Shown here: positions 17,913 to 28,226 of the stretch, in pieces
How positions within the stretch are numbered: position 1 is the stretch's first letter
How the letters are laid out: each line of letters opens with the position of its first letter
Origin: Paracoccus hibiscisoli
GTDB taxonomy: Bacteria; Pseudomonadota; Alphaproteobacteria; Rhodobacterales; Rhodobacteraceae
Length of the DNA stretch: 64,000 nucleotides
Assembly: GCF_005048265.1 (NCBI RefSeq)
Contig: NZ_SUNH01000003.1
Coordinates: forward strand, 1-64,000
Reading direction: 5' to 3'
Notes under the pieces: model-generated
The model's input: the letters and a program-made list of their open reading frames with translations, nothing else
Told to the model about the DNA's origin: nothing
Databases searched by the model: none
Program-made: the position numbers and the translations under genes

Positions 17913-19439
17913 TCAGAAAAAGCCCAGCTTCTTGGGGCTGTAGCTGACCAGCATGTTCTTGGTCTGCTGATAATGGTCCAGCATCATGCGGTGGTTTTCG
18001 CGCCCGATGCCCGACTGCTTGTAGCCGCCGAAAGCCGCATGGGCCGGATAGGCGTGATAGCAGTTGGTCCAGACCCGGCCCGCCTGGATCGCGCGGCCAA
18101 AGCGATAGCAGGTGTTCGCATCGCGCGACCACAGGCCCGCGCCCAGCCCATACAGCGTGTCATTGGCGATCGACAGCGCCTCGTCCTGGTCCTTGAAGGT
18201 GGTCACGGACACGACGGGGCCAAAGATCTCCTCCTGGAAGACGCGCATCTTGTTGTGGCCCTTGAAGACCGTCGGCTTGATGTAATAGCCGCCCGACAGC
18301 TCTCCGCCGTGGTCCGCGGCCTCGCCGCCGATCAGCACTTCGGCGCCTTCCTTGCGGCCGATGTCGAAGTAGCTGAGGATCTTCTCCTTCTGCTCACTGC
18401 TGGCCTGCGCGCCGATCATCGTGGCGCTGTCGCGCGGGTCGCCCTGCACGATGGCCTCGACGCGCTTCAGGGCCTTTTCCATGAACTGGTCATAGATCCG
18501 CTCATGGATCAGGGCGCGCGACGGGCAGGTGCAGACCTCGCCCTGGTTCAGCGCGAACATCACGAAACCCTCGATCGCCTTGTCGAAGAAATCGTCATCC
18601 TCGCGGCAGACATCCTCCATGAAGATGTTGGGCGACTTGCCGCCCAGCTCCAGCGTGACCGGGATCAGGTTCTCGGACGCATACTGCATGATCAGGCGAC
18701 CGGTGGTGGTCTCGCCGGTGAAGGCGATCTTGGAGATGCGCGGATTGCTGGCCAGCGGCTTGCCGGCCTCCAGGCCGAAGCCGTTGACGATGTTCAGCAC
18801 GCCCGGCGGCAGGATGTCGGCGATCAGCTCGGCCCAGACCATGATCGTGGCGGGGGTCTGCTCGGCCGGTTTCAGCACCACGCAATTGCCGGCGGCCAGC
18901 GCGGGGGCCAGCTTCCAGCAGGCCATCAGCAGCGGAAAGTTCCACGGGATGATCTGGCCCACGACGCCCAGAGGCTCGTGGAAGTGATAGGCGATGGTGT
19001 CGTCGTCGATCTCGCTGATGCCGCCCTCCTGCGCGCGCAGCACGCCCGCGAAATAGCGGAAATGGTCGATGGCCAGCGGCAGGTCGGCGGCCATCGTCTC
19101 GCGGATGGGCTTGCCGTTGTCCCAGGTCTCGGCCGTGGCCAGCAGATCCAGATTGGCCTCCATGCGGTCCGCGATCTTCAGAAGCGCGTTCGAGCGGTCG
19201 GTGGTCGAAGTGCGGCCCCAGGCCCCCTTGGCCTTGTGGGCGGCGTCCAGCGCGGCCTCGATGTCATCGGCGTTCGACCGGGCAATCTCGCCGATCTCGG
19301 CACCGGTGATAGGGGTGGTGTTGGTGAAATAGCGGCCCGCCTTGGGCGCGACCCATTCCCCGCCGATGAAGTTGTCATAGCGGCGGGCAAAGGGCATCAC
19401 GCCCACGCCCTTGAATTCATGCGTCTGGTCGTTCGGCAT
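17913..19439 (-). CDS. NAD-dependent aldehyde dehydrogenase (acetaldehyde type)
   Basis: A 508-residue aldehyde dehydrogenase resembling ExaC/AcoD, which oxidise acetaldehyde to acetate during ethanol or acetoin use. The catalytic cysteine lies in [11 protein letters not shown], the general-base glutamate in [12 protein letters not shown], and the NAD-binding glycine in [10 protein letters not shown]. The C-terminus ([15 protein letters not shown]) is typical of this clade. GGAGGAGGAACCG precedes the start. The upstream GAF-Fis regulator gene and the palindrome between them suggest direct control; DUF779 two genes downstream is a common partner. Together with the PQQ genes in the window, this suggests an alcohol-to-acid oxidation pathway, which is inference. 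Confidence 0.94.
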   Translation of the reverse strand: MPNDQTHEFKGVGVMPFARRYDNFIGGEWVAPKAGRYFTNTTPITGAEIGEIARSNADDIEAALDAAHKAKGAWGRTSTTDRSNALLKIADRMEANLDLLATAETWDNGKPIRETMAADLPLAIDHFRYFAGVLRAQEGGISEIDDDTIAYHFHEPLGVVGQIIPWNFPLLMACWKLAPALAAGNCVVLKPAEQTPATIMVWAELIADILPPGVLNIVNGFGLEAGKPLASNPRISKIAFTGETTTGRLIMQYASENLIPVTLELGGKSPNIFMEDVCREDDDFFDKAIEGFVMFALNQGEVCTCPSRALIHERIYDQFMEKALKRVEAIVQGDPRDSATMIGAQASSEQKEKILSYFDIGRKEGAEVLIGGEAADHGGELSGGYYIKPTVFKGHNKMRVFQEEIFGPVVSVTTFKDQDEALSIANDTLYGLGAGLWSRDANTCYRFGRAIQAGRVWTNCYHAYPAHAAFGGYKQSGIGRENHRMMLDHYQQTKNMLVSYSPKKLGFF

Positions 19440-19552
19440 CGGTTCCTCCTCCTCAGGATGTCAGACCCCGGATCTCCCGGTCCGGGTATGGCATCACGGT
19501 CCCGCAAGGGCCGATTCGGGGCAACAGCCCATCCACGCCGCAGCGCAGAAGA

Positions 19553-19570
19553 TGTCTCAATCGTGAGACA
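19553..19570. promoter_or_regulatory. Candidate operator for the aldehyde regulator
   Basis: Perfect inverted repeat TGTCTCA-ATCG-TGAGACA, about 115 bases upstream of the aldehyde dehydrogenase start and overlapping the stop codon of the regulator gene. It is a good candidate site for the dimeric Fis-type DNA-binding domain of the adjacent regulator. Confidence 0.5.
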
Positions 19571-20525
19571 GTCGTGCCGGTTCGTCGCCGATTCCCAACC
19601 GCGCCATGCGCCGATACAGCGTCGCGCGGCCGATCCCCAAGGCGCGGGCGGCCTGGGACACGTTGCCCTCGGCACGCGCCAGGGCGCGAATGACGGCGGC
19701 GCGTTCGCCCCGGTCGAAACCGTGCAGGTCGTCCTGGCGGCCCAGCAGGTCGGCGGCGGGGCGGGGGCGGATCGCGCCCTCGCGCTCCAGCCCCAGGGCG
19801 CGGCGGGCGGCGCGGGTGGCGCCGATGGCCAGATCGTCGCGATCCACCGCCAGCAGCATGGCCTGTTCCGACGGGTCGTCCGAGGCCACCACGATCCGCG
19901 CCCCCGGAAAGCTGGAGCGGAAGAACACCGCCTCGATCGCGCGCGCGGTCGAGGCCACTTGCGCCGAGATCAGCCGGTTATAGCGTTCGGTCTGGTCCGC
20001 GCGCGCCGAACTGACATCCAGCGCCGCCAGCAGCCGCCCGTCGGGCCCCCAGATCGGCGCGTCCATGCAGGACATGGCGGTGTTGCGGGTGTGGAAATGT
20101 TCGTCGCGATGGATGGTCAGGGCGCGCCCCTCGGCCAGGCAGGTGCCGATGCCGTTGGTGCCCTGCGCGGCCTCGGACCAGTCGGCGCCCTGCCACAGGC
20201 CCCAGTCGCGAAACTGCTGGGCGTCGCCGTCCGAAACCCGCTGGTCCAGCACGATGCCATGCGCATCCGTCAACAGCACGTTGCAGCCCGACAGGCCGAC
20301 CAGGTTGTACAGCTGATCCAGCTGCGGCCCGGCGACGGTCAGAAAACCCTGCATCGCCTGATGGCGGTCGGCCAGCTCTCGGTCGGACAGGCGGTCGGGG
20401 CGGCGGCGGTCTGCGGGGTCCAGCCCGTGCTTCAGCATGGACCGCCGCCAGGACGCGGCCAGCGCAGAGGTGGCGCTGCGCGATTGCGATTGCGCGGCCA
20501 CACGGTCGGCGTGATTGCGGTGCAT
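19557..20525 (-). CDS. GAF-Fis regulator lacking the AAA+ domain (AcoR-like)
   Basis: A 322-residue transcription regulator. Residues ~55-200 resemble the sensory N-terminal part of AcoR-type activators, with a GAF-like segment including AAQGTNGIGTCLAEGRALTI and DEHFHTRNTAMSC. The C-terminal ~45 residues are a Fis-family helix-turn-helix (EGNVSQAARALGIGRATLYRRM). The central sigma-54-interacting AAA+ domain of full AcoR proteins is absent: no Walker A and no GAFTGA loop. It therefore cannot remodel sigma-54 polymerase by itself and probably works as a conventional repressor or activator. The start at 20525 has GGAGG upstream. It is followed by the aldehyde dehydrogenase gene, its likely target. 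Confidence 0.82.
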   Translation of the reverse strand: MHRNHADRVAAQSQSRSATSALAASWRRSMLKHGLDPADRRRPDRLSDRELADRHQAMQGFLTVAGPQLDQLYNLVGLSGCNVLLTDAHGIVLDQRVSDGDAQQFRDWGLWQGADWSEAAQGTNGIGTCLAEGRALTIHRDEHFHTRNTAMSCMDAPIWGPDGRLLAALDVSSARADQTERYNRLISAQVASTARAIEAVFFRSSFPGARIVVASDDPSEQAMLLAVDRDDLAIGATRAARRALGLEREGAIRPRPAADLLGRQDDLHGFDRGERAAVIRALARAEGNVSQAARALGIGRATLYRRMARLGIGDEPARLSHD

Positions 20526-20567
20526 CGTGGTCTTCCTCCCCCCGATGCGGTGACTATAGCACGGTTT

Positions 20568-20602
20568 GCGGGGTGCGATCTGCGACTTTGGTCGCACCCC
20601 GC
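20568..20602 (-). terminator. Hairpin at the end of the agl operon
   Basis: Perfect 11-bp inverted repeat (GCGGGGTGCGA with TCGCACCCCGC) around a 13-base loop, nine bases past the aglK stop. A competing smaller hairpin (TGCGAC with GTCGCA) overlaps it. A -10-like TATAGT for the next leftward gene lies just beyond, at 20553-20558. Confidence 0.6.
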
Positions 20603-20610
20603 GGGCAGGC

Positions 20611-21834
<1,224 letters not shown>

Positions 21835-21849
21835 TGCGGTGTTCTCCCC

Positions 21850-23391
21850 CTACCCTTCGATGATCTGGACCTGCCACGGCATCAGCCCGCCCGTCTCGTC
21901 ATCGGACAGGTTCGCGCGGATCAGCAGGGTCTGCTTGTCGTCACGGCGGCGGAAGGACAGCACCGGTCCCTCGGCCTTGATTTCGGTCATGTTGCCACAG
22001 CGCAGCGCGCTGTGCTTGCGGCGCAGGCCCACGGCCCATCGGTAATGGTGCAGCATGGACTGGGCGTCGGCCTCCTGGCTGACGACGGTGCGCTGCAGAT
22101 GCGTATGCGGCACGGGCAGCCAGGGCTGGCTGGTCGAGAACCCGCCATTCACGCCCATGTCCCAGACCATCGGCGTCCGGCAGCCGTCGCGGCCCTTGAA
22201 TTCGGGCCAGAATTCGATGCCGTAAGGATCGCGCAGATCCTCAAAGCGCAGCTCGGCCTCGGGCAGGCCCAGCTCCTCTCCCTGATAGAGGCACACCGAC
22301 CCGCGCAGGCACAAAAGCACGGTGGCATAGGCCTTGGCCGCCTGGTCCGACAGGTTCCAGCGCGTCGAATGGCGCACCACGTCATGGTTCGACATGGCCC
22401 AGCAGGGCCAGGCATTGGGCGCGATCTCGTGCAGCTTGTCGAACACCTCGACCACGCGCGCGGCGGGCAGGTCGTCGCCGGACAGAAAGTCGAAGACATA
22501 GGACATCTGCACCCGGCCCGGCACGCCGGTATATTCCTCCAACAGCTCCAGCGCGCGCTCGCTGTCGCCGATCTCTCCGACGACGGCGGCGCCATAGGGG
22601 ACCAGCGCCTGGTTGAAGCGTTCCAGAAAGGCAAGGTTCTCGGGCTGGGACTTGCTGAACCGGTGGCTCTGGTGGTTGTAGGGGTTCACGGCGGGCGCCG
22701 TGTCGGACTTGCGCAGTTCGGGCGCCAAAGGCGGGTTGTCGCGCAGCTGGGCGTCGTGGAAATAGAAGTTGATCGTGTCCAGGCGGAATCCGTCCACGCC
22801 CCTGTCCAGCCAGAACCGCGCCATCTCGATCAGGGCGTCCTGGACGGCGGGGTTGTGAAAGTTCAGGTCCGGCTGCGACGACAGGAAGTTGTGCAGGTAA
22901 TACTGTTCGCGCCGGGCATCCCACTGCCAGGCGCTGCCGCCAAAGATCGACAGCCAGTTGTTGGGCGGCGTGCCGTCGGGGCGCGGGTCCGACCAGACAT
23001 ACCAGTCCGATTTCGGGTTGTCGCGGTTCGCGCGGCTTTCCTTGAACCAGGGGTGCTGGTCCGAGGTATGCGACATCACCAGGTCGATCATGACCTTCAG
23101 CCCCAGCTCATGCGCGCTTTGCACCAGCCAGTCGAAATCCTCCATCGTGCCGAAGATCGGGTCGATGCCGGTGTAATCGCTGACGTCGTAGCCGAAATCC
23201 TTCATCGGCGAGGTGAAGAACGGAGAGACCCAGACCGCATCCACGCCCAAGGACGCGACATAGGGCAGGCGTTGGGCGATGCCGCCCAGATCGCCCGTGC
23301 CGCTGCCGGTCGTGTCCTGAAAGCTGCGCGGGTAGATCTGATAGATGATCCCGCCCTTCCACCAATCCGTCGTCTGTTCAGTCAAGATCAT
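21850..23391 (-). CDS. aglA: Alpha-glucosidase, GH13
   Basis: A 513-residue cytosolic GH13 enzyme that hydrolyses imported alpha-glucosides such as sucrose, maltose or trehalose. The active site is complete: nucleophile Asp205 (GFRLDTINF), acid/base Glu273 (VVGEIGDSERAL) and transition-state Asp337 (SNHDVVRH). The N-terminus WWKGGIIYQIYPRSFQD is typical of oligo-1,6-glucosidase-like members. I start it at 23391, where ATGA overlaps the aglG stop, rather than at a longer in-frame extension that would lie within aglG. There is no signal peptide, so it acts after import. Confidence 0.94.
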   Translation of the reverse strand: MILTEQTTDWWKGGIIYQIYPRSFQDTTGSGTGDLGGIAQRLPYVASLGVDAVWVSPFFTSPMKDFGYDVSDYTGIDPIFGTMEDFDWLVQSAHELGLKVMIDLVMSHTSDQHPWFKESRANRDNPKSDWYVWSDPRPDGTPPNNWLSIFGGSAWQWDARREQYYLHNFLSSQPDLNFHNPAVQDALIEMARFWLDRGVDGFRLDTINFYFHDAQLRDNPPLAPELRKSDTAPAVNPYNHQSHRFSKSQPENLAFLERFNQALVPYGAAVVGEIGDSERALELLEEYTGVPGRVQMSYVFDFLSGDDLPAARVVEVFDKLHEIAPNAWPCWAMSNHDVVRHSTRWNLSDQAAKAYATVLLCLRGSVCLYQGEELGLPEAELRFEDLRDPYGIEFWPEFKGRDGCRTPMVWDMGVNGGFSTSQPWLPVPHTHLQRTVVSQEADAQSMLHHYRWAVGLRRKHSALRCGNMTEIKAEGPVLSFRRRDDKQTLLIRANLSDDETGGLMPWQVQIIEG

Positions 23392-24521
23392 CCACCTTTC
23401 ACGGACCCGGCCAGCAATCCGCGGACCAGGTATTTCTGCATGGCAAAGAAGACCAGCAGCGGCACCGCTATCGAGATAAAGGCGGAGGTTGCAAGGATCT
23501 CCCATTCACCTCCGCGCGATCCCATCAGCTCGCGCAGCAGGCCGGTCATGACCAGCTGTTCGCGCGTATTGCCCAGAAACACGGTGGCCACCAGCAGGTC
23601 GTTCCAGACCCACAGGAACTGGAAGATCGCAAAGCTGGCCAGCGCCGGGAAGGACAGCGGCAGGATGATCCGGCGAAAGATCTGGAATTCGGTCGCGCCG
23701 TCGACGCGCGCACTCTCGATGACCTCGCGCGGCAGGCCGACCATGTAGTTGCGCAGCAGATAGACCGCCAATGGCAGCCCGAACCCGGTATGGGCCAGCC
23801 AGATGCCCAGGTATCCCTTGCCGATGCCCAGCTCGTTATGCAGCCGCAGCAGCGGGATCAGCGCCACCTGCAGCGGCACGACCAAGAGGCCCACCACGCA
23901 GGCGGTCAACAATGCGCGGCCGGGAAACTGCATCCAGGCAAGCGCATAGGCGGCGAAGGCCGCGATCAGGATCGGGATCACGGTCGCGGGGATGGTCACC
24001 GTCATGGTGTTCATGAAGGCCCGCCCCAGGCCGCCCGCGGTCAGCACGCGGTTGTAGTTTTCGGTGGTGAAGCTGGGCGGGCTCACGGTGGTGGTGAAAA
24101 TCCGCTCTCCGCGCGTGATCTCGAAGGGCTGGGCCGAGGTCAGGCGATAGGCGCCGTCCTCGGCCACGGTCAGGCTGATGCCGTCCCCCAGATCGGCGGT
24201 GTCGCCCGGCTGATATTCCGCCGGGTTGCGCGCGCCGGTGCCCCAAGCCTTCAGCGCCTGTGTGCCTTGGACCGCGCTGCCCTCGATCACGTAAAGCCCG
24301 TCCTGCTGGATCTGGTCGCCCGCCACGCCCGAGCGCACGAAGCCCGTCTGCTCGGACCCCGAGAACGACTGCCACCACCCCGAGGTCGAGATCTGGTCGC
24401 GGTCGCGGAACGACGACACGAACAGCCCCAGGGTCGGGATCGTCCACAACAGCACCAGCAGAAAGGCAGAAATGTTGACCGCCCATGCCAGCGACGATTT
24501 CTGTCCGGCCATCCCCTCCAT
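23388..24521 (-). CDS. aglG: Alpha-glucoside ABC transporter permease AglG
   Basis: A 377-residue inner-membrane permease of the MalG class. After a first membrane segment (about residues 12-32), there is a ~120-residue periplasmic insert, then five further membrane segments. The EAA loop that contacts the ATPase is clear: EVIESARVDGATEFQIFRRI, about residues 260-280. The large periplasmic insert between helices 1 and 2 is known for AglG-type permeases. The start at 24521 has GGAGGT six bases upstream and overlaps the aglF stop by one base (TGATG). Confidence 0.93.
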   Translation of the reverse strand: MEGMAGQKSSLAWAVNISAFLLVLLWTIPTLGLFVSSFRDRDQISTSGWWQSFSGSEQTGFVRSGVAGDQIQQDGLYVIEGSAVQGTQALKAWGTGARNPAEYQPGDTADLGDGISLTVAEDGAYRLTSAQPFEITRGERIFTTTVSPPSFTTENYNRVLTAGGLGRAFMNTMTVTIPATVIPILIAAFAAYALAWMQFPGRALLTACVVGLLVVPLQVALIPLLRLHNELGIGKGYLGIWLAHTGFGLPLAVYLLRNYMVGLPREVIESARVDGATEFQIFRRIILPLSFPALASFAIFQFLWVWNDLLVATVFLGNTREQLVMTGLLRELMGSRGGEWEILATSAFISIAVPLLVFFAMQKYLVRGLLAGSVKGG

Positions 24522-25516
24522 CAGCGGACCTCCTTGCGGGCGTTGTAGATGTTCCAGACCATGATCGGGGTGACCAGGATCATCAGGACGATGGCGATGG
24601 CCGATCCGCGCCCGTAATCAGGCGTGCCGCGGAACATCCAGTCATACATCAGGTTGGCCAGCACCTGCGTGCCCCATTGCCCGTTGGTCATGACAAAGAC
24701 GATGTCGAACACCTTCAGCACGACGATGGTGATGGTGGTCCAGACGACCGCGATGGTGCCCATGATCTGCGGCACCTTGATCTTGAAGAACACCTGCAGC
24801 GGCGATGCGCCGTCCAGGATCGCGGCCTCGATCGTCTCCTCGGGGATGCCGCGCAGGGCGGCGGACAGGATGACCATCGCAAACCCGGTCTGGATCCAGA
24901 CCAGCACGATCATCAGCAGAAGGTTGTTCCACACCGGCAGGGTCAGCCAGATCTGCGGTTCTCCGCCCAACTGGGTCACGATCCAGTTCAGAAGGCCGAT
25001 CTGGGTTTCGCCAGAGGCCCGGTATTCATAGATGAATTTCCAGATGACGCCCGCGCCGACAAAGCTGATGGCCATGGGCATGAAGATCAGCGACTTGCCG
25101 ATATTGCCCCATTTCAGCCGGTCGGTCAGCTGCGCCGCGATCAGGCCGAACACCGTGGACAAGGCCGGGACGACCAGCAGCCACATCATGTTGTTGACCA
25201 TCGATTCGCGGAACTTGGCGTCGTTCACCAGCCAGACATAATTGTCCGCGCCCACGAAGCGCGTGCCGTTCGCGTTGAACAGCGACCGCCAGAAGCTGTC
25301 CAGCACCGGATAGACCAGGTAGGTTCCCAGAAACAGGATCGCCGGGCCCAGAAACAGCCAGGGCCGGATCTGGTTCGCGCGGCGGATGTTGTCGCCCGCC
25401 TTGCCGCCGCGCGGCGGAAAGATCCGGTCCAGCAGCCAGTTCGACCCCCAGAACCAGGCCACGCAGCCGAACACGCCGATCGCGATCGTGCTGACCGCCA
25501 ACCACAGCAATTCCAT
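24521..25516 (-). CDS. aglF: Alpha-glucoside ABC transporter permease AglF
   Basis: A 331-residue inner-membrane permease of the MalF class, partner of AglG. It has an extra N-terminal membrane helix (residues 5-25), then a Pro/Arg-rich cytoplasmic link and six more segments. The EAA loop reads IPEETIEAAILDGASPLQVF, about residues 220-240. Its gene lies between aglE (61-base gap) and aglG (one-base overlap). Confidence 0.93.
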   Translation of the reverse strand: MELLWLAVSTIAIGVFGCVAWFWGSNWLLDRIFPPRGGKAGDNIRRANQIRPWLFLGPAILFLGTYLVYPVLDSFWRSLFNANGTRFVGADNYVWLVNDAKFRESMVNNMMWLLVVPALSTVFGLIAAQLTDRLKWGNIGKSLIFMPMAISFVGAGVIWKFIYEYRASGETQIGLLNWIVTQLGGEPQIWLTLPVWNNLLLMIVLVWIQTGFAMVILSAALRGIPEETIEAAILDGASPLQVFFKIKVPQIMGTIAVVWTTITIVVLKVFDIVFVMTNGQWGTQVLANLMYDWMFRGTPDYGRGSAIAIVLMILVTPIMVWNIYNARKEVR

Positions 25517-25577
25517 CCCTGATCTCCTCCCCCTGAAGAATGGGCGCGGCAGCCGGGGCCGCCGCGCCGGTCGGTCG

Positions 25578-26933
25578 TCAGTTCAGCGACGCCCAGGTCG
25601 CCTGGATGCGATCGGCCACGTCCTGCGCCGAGGCGCCGCCGACGAAATCGATCATCCCGGTCCAGAAGGCACCCGCGCCGATGGCGCCGGGCATCAGGTC
25701 CGACCCGTCAAAGCGGAACACCGTGGCATCCAGCAGGATCTCTCCCATGCGGCGGACAGTCGGGTCGTCATAGGCCTCGACATTGGCGCCCGTATAGGGG
25801 GTCACAAAGCCCTGCTGCGCCATCCAGATCTCGTGCGCGGCGGGGGTTTTCAGGAATTCGACAAAGGCCATGGCGGCGGGGTTGTCGGACAGCACCGCGA
25901 ACATGGTGCCGCCGCCCAGCACGGGCTGGCCCAGATCACCCGATGCGGGGGCGGGCATGTAGAAGAAGTCGGCATCCTCGCCCACGACCGTGCCTTCCGG
26001 GAAGAAGGTCGTGATGAAGCTGGCCTGACGGTGCAGGTAGCAGGCGGGCGGGCTGGCGAACAGGCCTGCGGGGCTTTCGCGGAAATCGGTCGCGCTGACC
26101 GAACCCACGCCGCCCGCGACGAAATCGGGGTTCTTGGCAAACCAGCCGAATTCCTCGATCGCGGCCACGACCTTGGGGTCGTTGAAGGGCATGCCGTTCG
26201 TGGTCCAGGCGTCGTAATCCTCGGGCGTGGCGGTGCGCAGCATCAGGTCCTCGACCCAGTCGGTCGCGGGCCAGCCGGTAGCGCCGCCCGATCCCAGGCC
26301 GATGCACCAGGGCGTCTCGCCGTCGGCGGCGATCTGCTCCGTCAGCGCCTTGAGGTCCTCATAGGTCTCGGGCACGGCATAGCCTGCATCCTCGAGGTTC
26401 TCGGGGACGTACCAGACCAGCGACTTGACGTCCGCCTTGTACGGGAAGGCGAACAGCTCTTCGGTCCCGTCCTGGCCCGCATAGGTGCCAAGCGCGGCCC
26501 AGCTTTCGCCGGCGGCGTAATTCTCGACCAGCCAGTCGGCGGTCTCCTGGCCCAAGGGCCGCAGGAACCCGCGCGCCGCCAGGTCGGAGGCCAGGCCCGG
26601 CTGCGGGAACACCGCCATGTCGGGGGGCGATCCGGCCTCGCTGTCGATGACGATCTGCTGCTCGAAGCTGTCCGATCCGGAATAGTTCGCCCGCGCGCCG
26701 GTCACCTCGTTGAAATAGGCGATGACCGACTGGAACAGCTCCTGGTCGCCGCCCAGCCAGGGGCCCAGCATGTCAAAGCTCTGGCCCTCCAGGTCGGGAT
26801 GGGCGGCCGCGAATTCCTCCAGGCTGGCCCAGTTGATGCGGTCGTCGCTGCCCGGTTCGATCACCAGCTGCGCCTGCGCCATGCCCGCGCTCAGCGCGAT
26901 GATGGCGGCGGTCGTATAGAATACGGTTTTCAA
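25578..26933 (-). CDS. aglE: Alpha-glucoside-binding protein
   Basis: A 451-residue periplasmic solute-binding protein that delivers alpha-glucosides to AglFG. The signal peptide is MKTVFYTTAAIIALSAGMAQA, cut before QLVIEPG. The body has the family-1 sugar-binding pattern, with ANYSGSDSFEQQIVIDSEAG near residue 83 and LGGGTMFAVLSDNPAAMAFV near 335 (approximate). It is the first gene of the operon and has its own promoter with embedded palindromes just upstream. Confidence 0.92.
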   Translation of the reverse strand: MKTVFYTTAAIIALSAGMAQAQLVIEPGSDDRINWASLEEFAAAHPDLEGQSFDMLGPWLGGDQELFQSVIAYFNEVTGARANYSGSDSFEQQIVIDSEAGSPPDMAVFPQPGLASDLAARGFLRPLGQETADWLVENYAAGESWAALGTYAGQDGTEELFAFPYKADVKSLVWYVPENLEDAGYAVPETYEDLKALTEQIAADGETPWCIGLGSGGATGWPATDWVEDLMLRTATPEDYDAWTTNGMPFNDPKVVAAIEEFGWFAKNPDFVAGGVGSVSATDFRESPAGLFASPPACYLHRQASFITTFFPEGTVVGEDADFFYMPAPASGDLGQPVLGGGTMFAVLSDNPAAMAFVEFLKTPAAHEIWMAQQGFVTPYTGANVEAYDDPTVRRMGEILLDATVFRFDGSDLMPGAIGAGAFWTGMIDFVGGASAQDVADRIQATWASLN

Positions 26934-26984
26934 GTCGTCCTCCCTGAACGTCTCCGGGCCCTCGTCGCCCGGTTGTTAACGCGA

Positions 26985-27013
26985 ACATTTGCCAGTTCTG
27001 GCGAATCTGTCAA
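26985..27013 (-). promoter_or_regulatory. agl promoter with internal operator
   Basis: On the minus strand TTGACA and AAATGT are separated by exactly 17 bases. The spacer and -10 hold a near-perfect 18-bp inverted repeat, TTCGCCAG-AA-CTGGCAAA (26988-27005). A second half-palindrome (AAGCGTTT) overlaps the -35. A repressor bound here would block polymerase. The predicted leader is about 45 bases to the aglE start. Confidence 0.6.
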
Positions 27014-27020
27014 ACGCTTC

Positions 27021-28079
27021 TCATTCCCACTCCAGTTCCTTGTAGGCGGCGGTCGCGTTGCGCGCCACGGTCTCGGGGTAGGAATTCCATGAATTCTGCA
27101 AGGGCTGCAGGGCATTGGCAATGACTGGCACGGCGGCCGACAGGGCCAGCCCGTCGCCGATCGCCTGTCTTGTGCGGTCTGCAAGCGCTTTCAAAAACGT
27201 CTGCTGGGGGGCCGCGGCGGGTGCCCATGATTCGCTGACCGGGCCATGACCGGGCACGATCAACCTTGCCCCGGCGGCAGGGTCGCTGTCCATCCAGGCC
27301 AGCCAGCCGCGCAGCGACCCGTCCACCACCGGCGTCAGGTCGCGAAACAGCAGGTCGCCCGTGAACAGCGTGCCGGTCGCCTCGTCCAGGACCGTCAGGT
27401 CGCTGTCGGTATGCGCCGGGGGCCAGGCGCGCAGCTGCAGCCGCCGGTCGCCCAGATCGATCGTGGCGCGGTCCTGAACCAGGCTGTCGGGCATCACCAC
27501 CTGCGTGCCGATCCATTCGGCGGGGGGATACAGCCGCGCGATCAGGTCCAGATAGCTGTCCGCCCGCATCTGCAGCGCCTGCGGCAGCGCGTGATGGGCG
27601 GTGACGGTGGCGCCCGCCTCGACCATGACCTGCGCGCCCAGCACGTGATCGGGGTGCATGTGGGTCAGGATCAGATGCGTGACGGGCCGGTCGGTCAGCC
27701 GCCGGATGGCGACATGCAGGGCCTGCCCCTCGGCCCGCGAGACGCCCGCGTCGATCACCGCGACGCCGTCGCGGCCGACGATCACGCCCAGATTGGCAAT
27801 GCGGCCGTCGGGGGTCTCCTCCATCTGCTGGCTGGTGCCGAAATGGACGTGGATGCCGGGCGCGATCTCCTGCAGGGCGGCGGCGGGCAGATCGGCATTC
27901 GCGCGGCACGCGATCGCGCCGCCCACCAGATCGGGCCGGTCCTCCAGCCAGTCCGCCGCCAGCCGGTCGGCGCCCGCGCGGCACGCCTGCTGGGTCGGCG
28001 AATCACCACGGGGCAGCAGGATCGTGCCGCACTGATCGGGCGACAGGGCCAGACAGACGCCCAGAATTACGTGAAACAT
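27021..28079 (-). CDS. Quinoprotein relay zinc metallohydrolase
   Basis: A 352-residue metallo-beta-lactamase-fold protein. The zinc motif is THMHPDH (139-145), with ligands continuing in FTGDLLF and PGHGPVS. An N-terminal signal-like stretch (MFHVILGVCLALS) suggests export, and a small N-terminal Cys-containing region precedes the hydrolase domain. It matches proteins encoded with PQQ genes and described as quinoprotein relay system zinc metallohydrolases. The substrate is unknown. It is divergent from pqqA across a 147-base shared promoter region, which fits a common regulator. Confidence 0.8.
   Translation of the reverse strand: MFHVILGVCLALSPDQCGTILLPRGDSPTQQACRAGADRLAADWLEDRPDLVGGAIACRANADLPAAALQEIAPGIHVHFGTSQQMEETPDGRIANLGVIVGRDGVAVIDAGVSRAEGQALHVAIRRLTDRPVTHLILTHMHPDHVLGAQVMVEAGATVTAHHALPQALQMRADSYLDLIARLYPPAEWIGTQVVMPDSLVQDRATIDLGDRRLQLRAWPPAHTDSDLTVLDEATGTLFTGDLLFRDLTPVVDGSLRGWLAWMDSDPAAGARLIVPGHGPVSESWAPAAAPQQTFLKALADRTRQAIGDGLALSAAVPVIANALQPLQNSWNSYPETVARNATAAYKELEWE
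27180..27193. promoter_or_regulatory. LacI-type operator-like palindrome
   Basis: TGCAAGCGCTTTCA is a 12-of-14 palindrome centred on CG, the usual shape of LacI-family sites. It lies ~250 bases upstream of aglE, inside the metallohydrolase coding region. It could act with the sites at the agl promoter as an auxiliary operator, but no LacI-family gene is in the window. Confidence 0.3.
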
Positions 28080-28131
28080 CGGGTCAGAGGCCCTTTTTTA
28101 TCGTCATGATCACGAAATGGTCACATGGCTA

Positions 28132-28143
28132 CGACCTTTGTCG
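28132..28143. promoter_or_regulatory. Candidate operator CGAC-N4-GTCG before pqqA
   Basis: CGAC-CTTT-GTCG, extended to ACGAC/GTCGT, lies ~85 bases before pqqA. A -10-like CATACT at 28163-28168 places the expected -35 (28140-28145) under the right arm of the palindrome, the typical position for an activator replacing a poor -35. The same pattern precedes the response-regulator operon at 32256. Confidence 0.45.
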
Positions 28144-28226
28144 TGTTGATTCATCCTGCCCCCATACTAGATTTGAATCCAGTCGCCTTCTGTAGCGGCA
28201 TCATCGGCATGTAGGAGGAGCACAAC

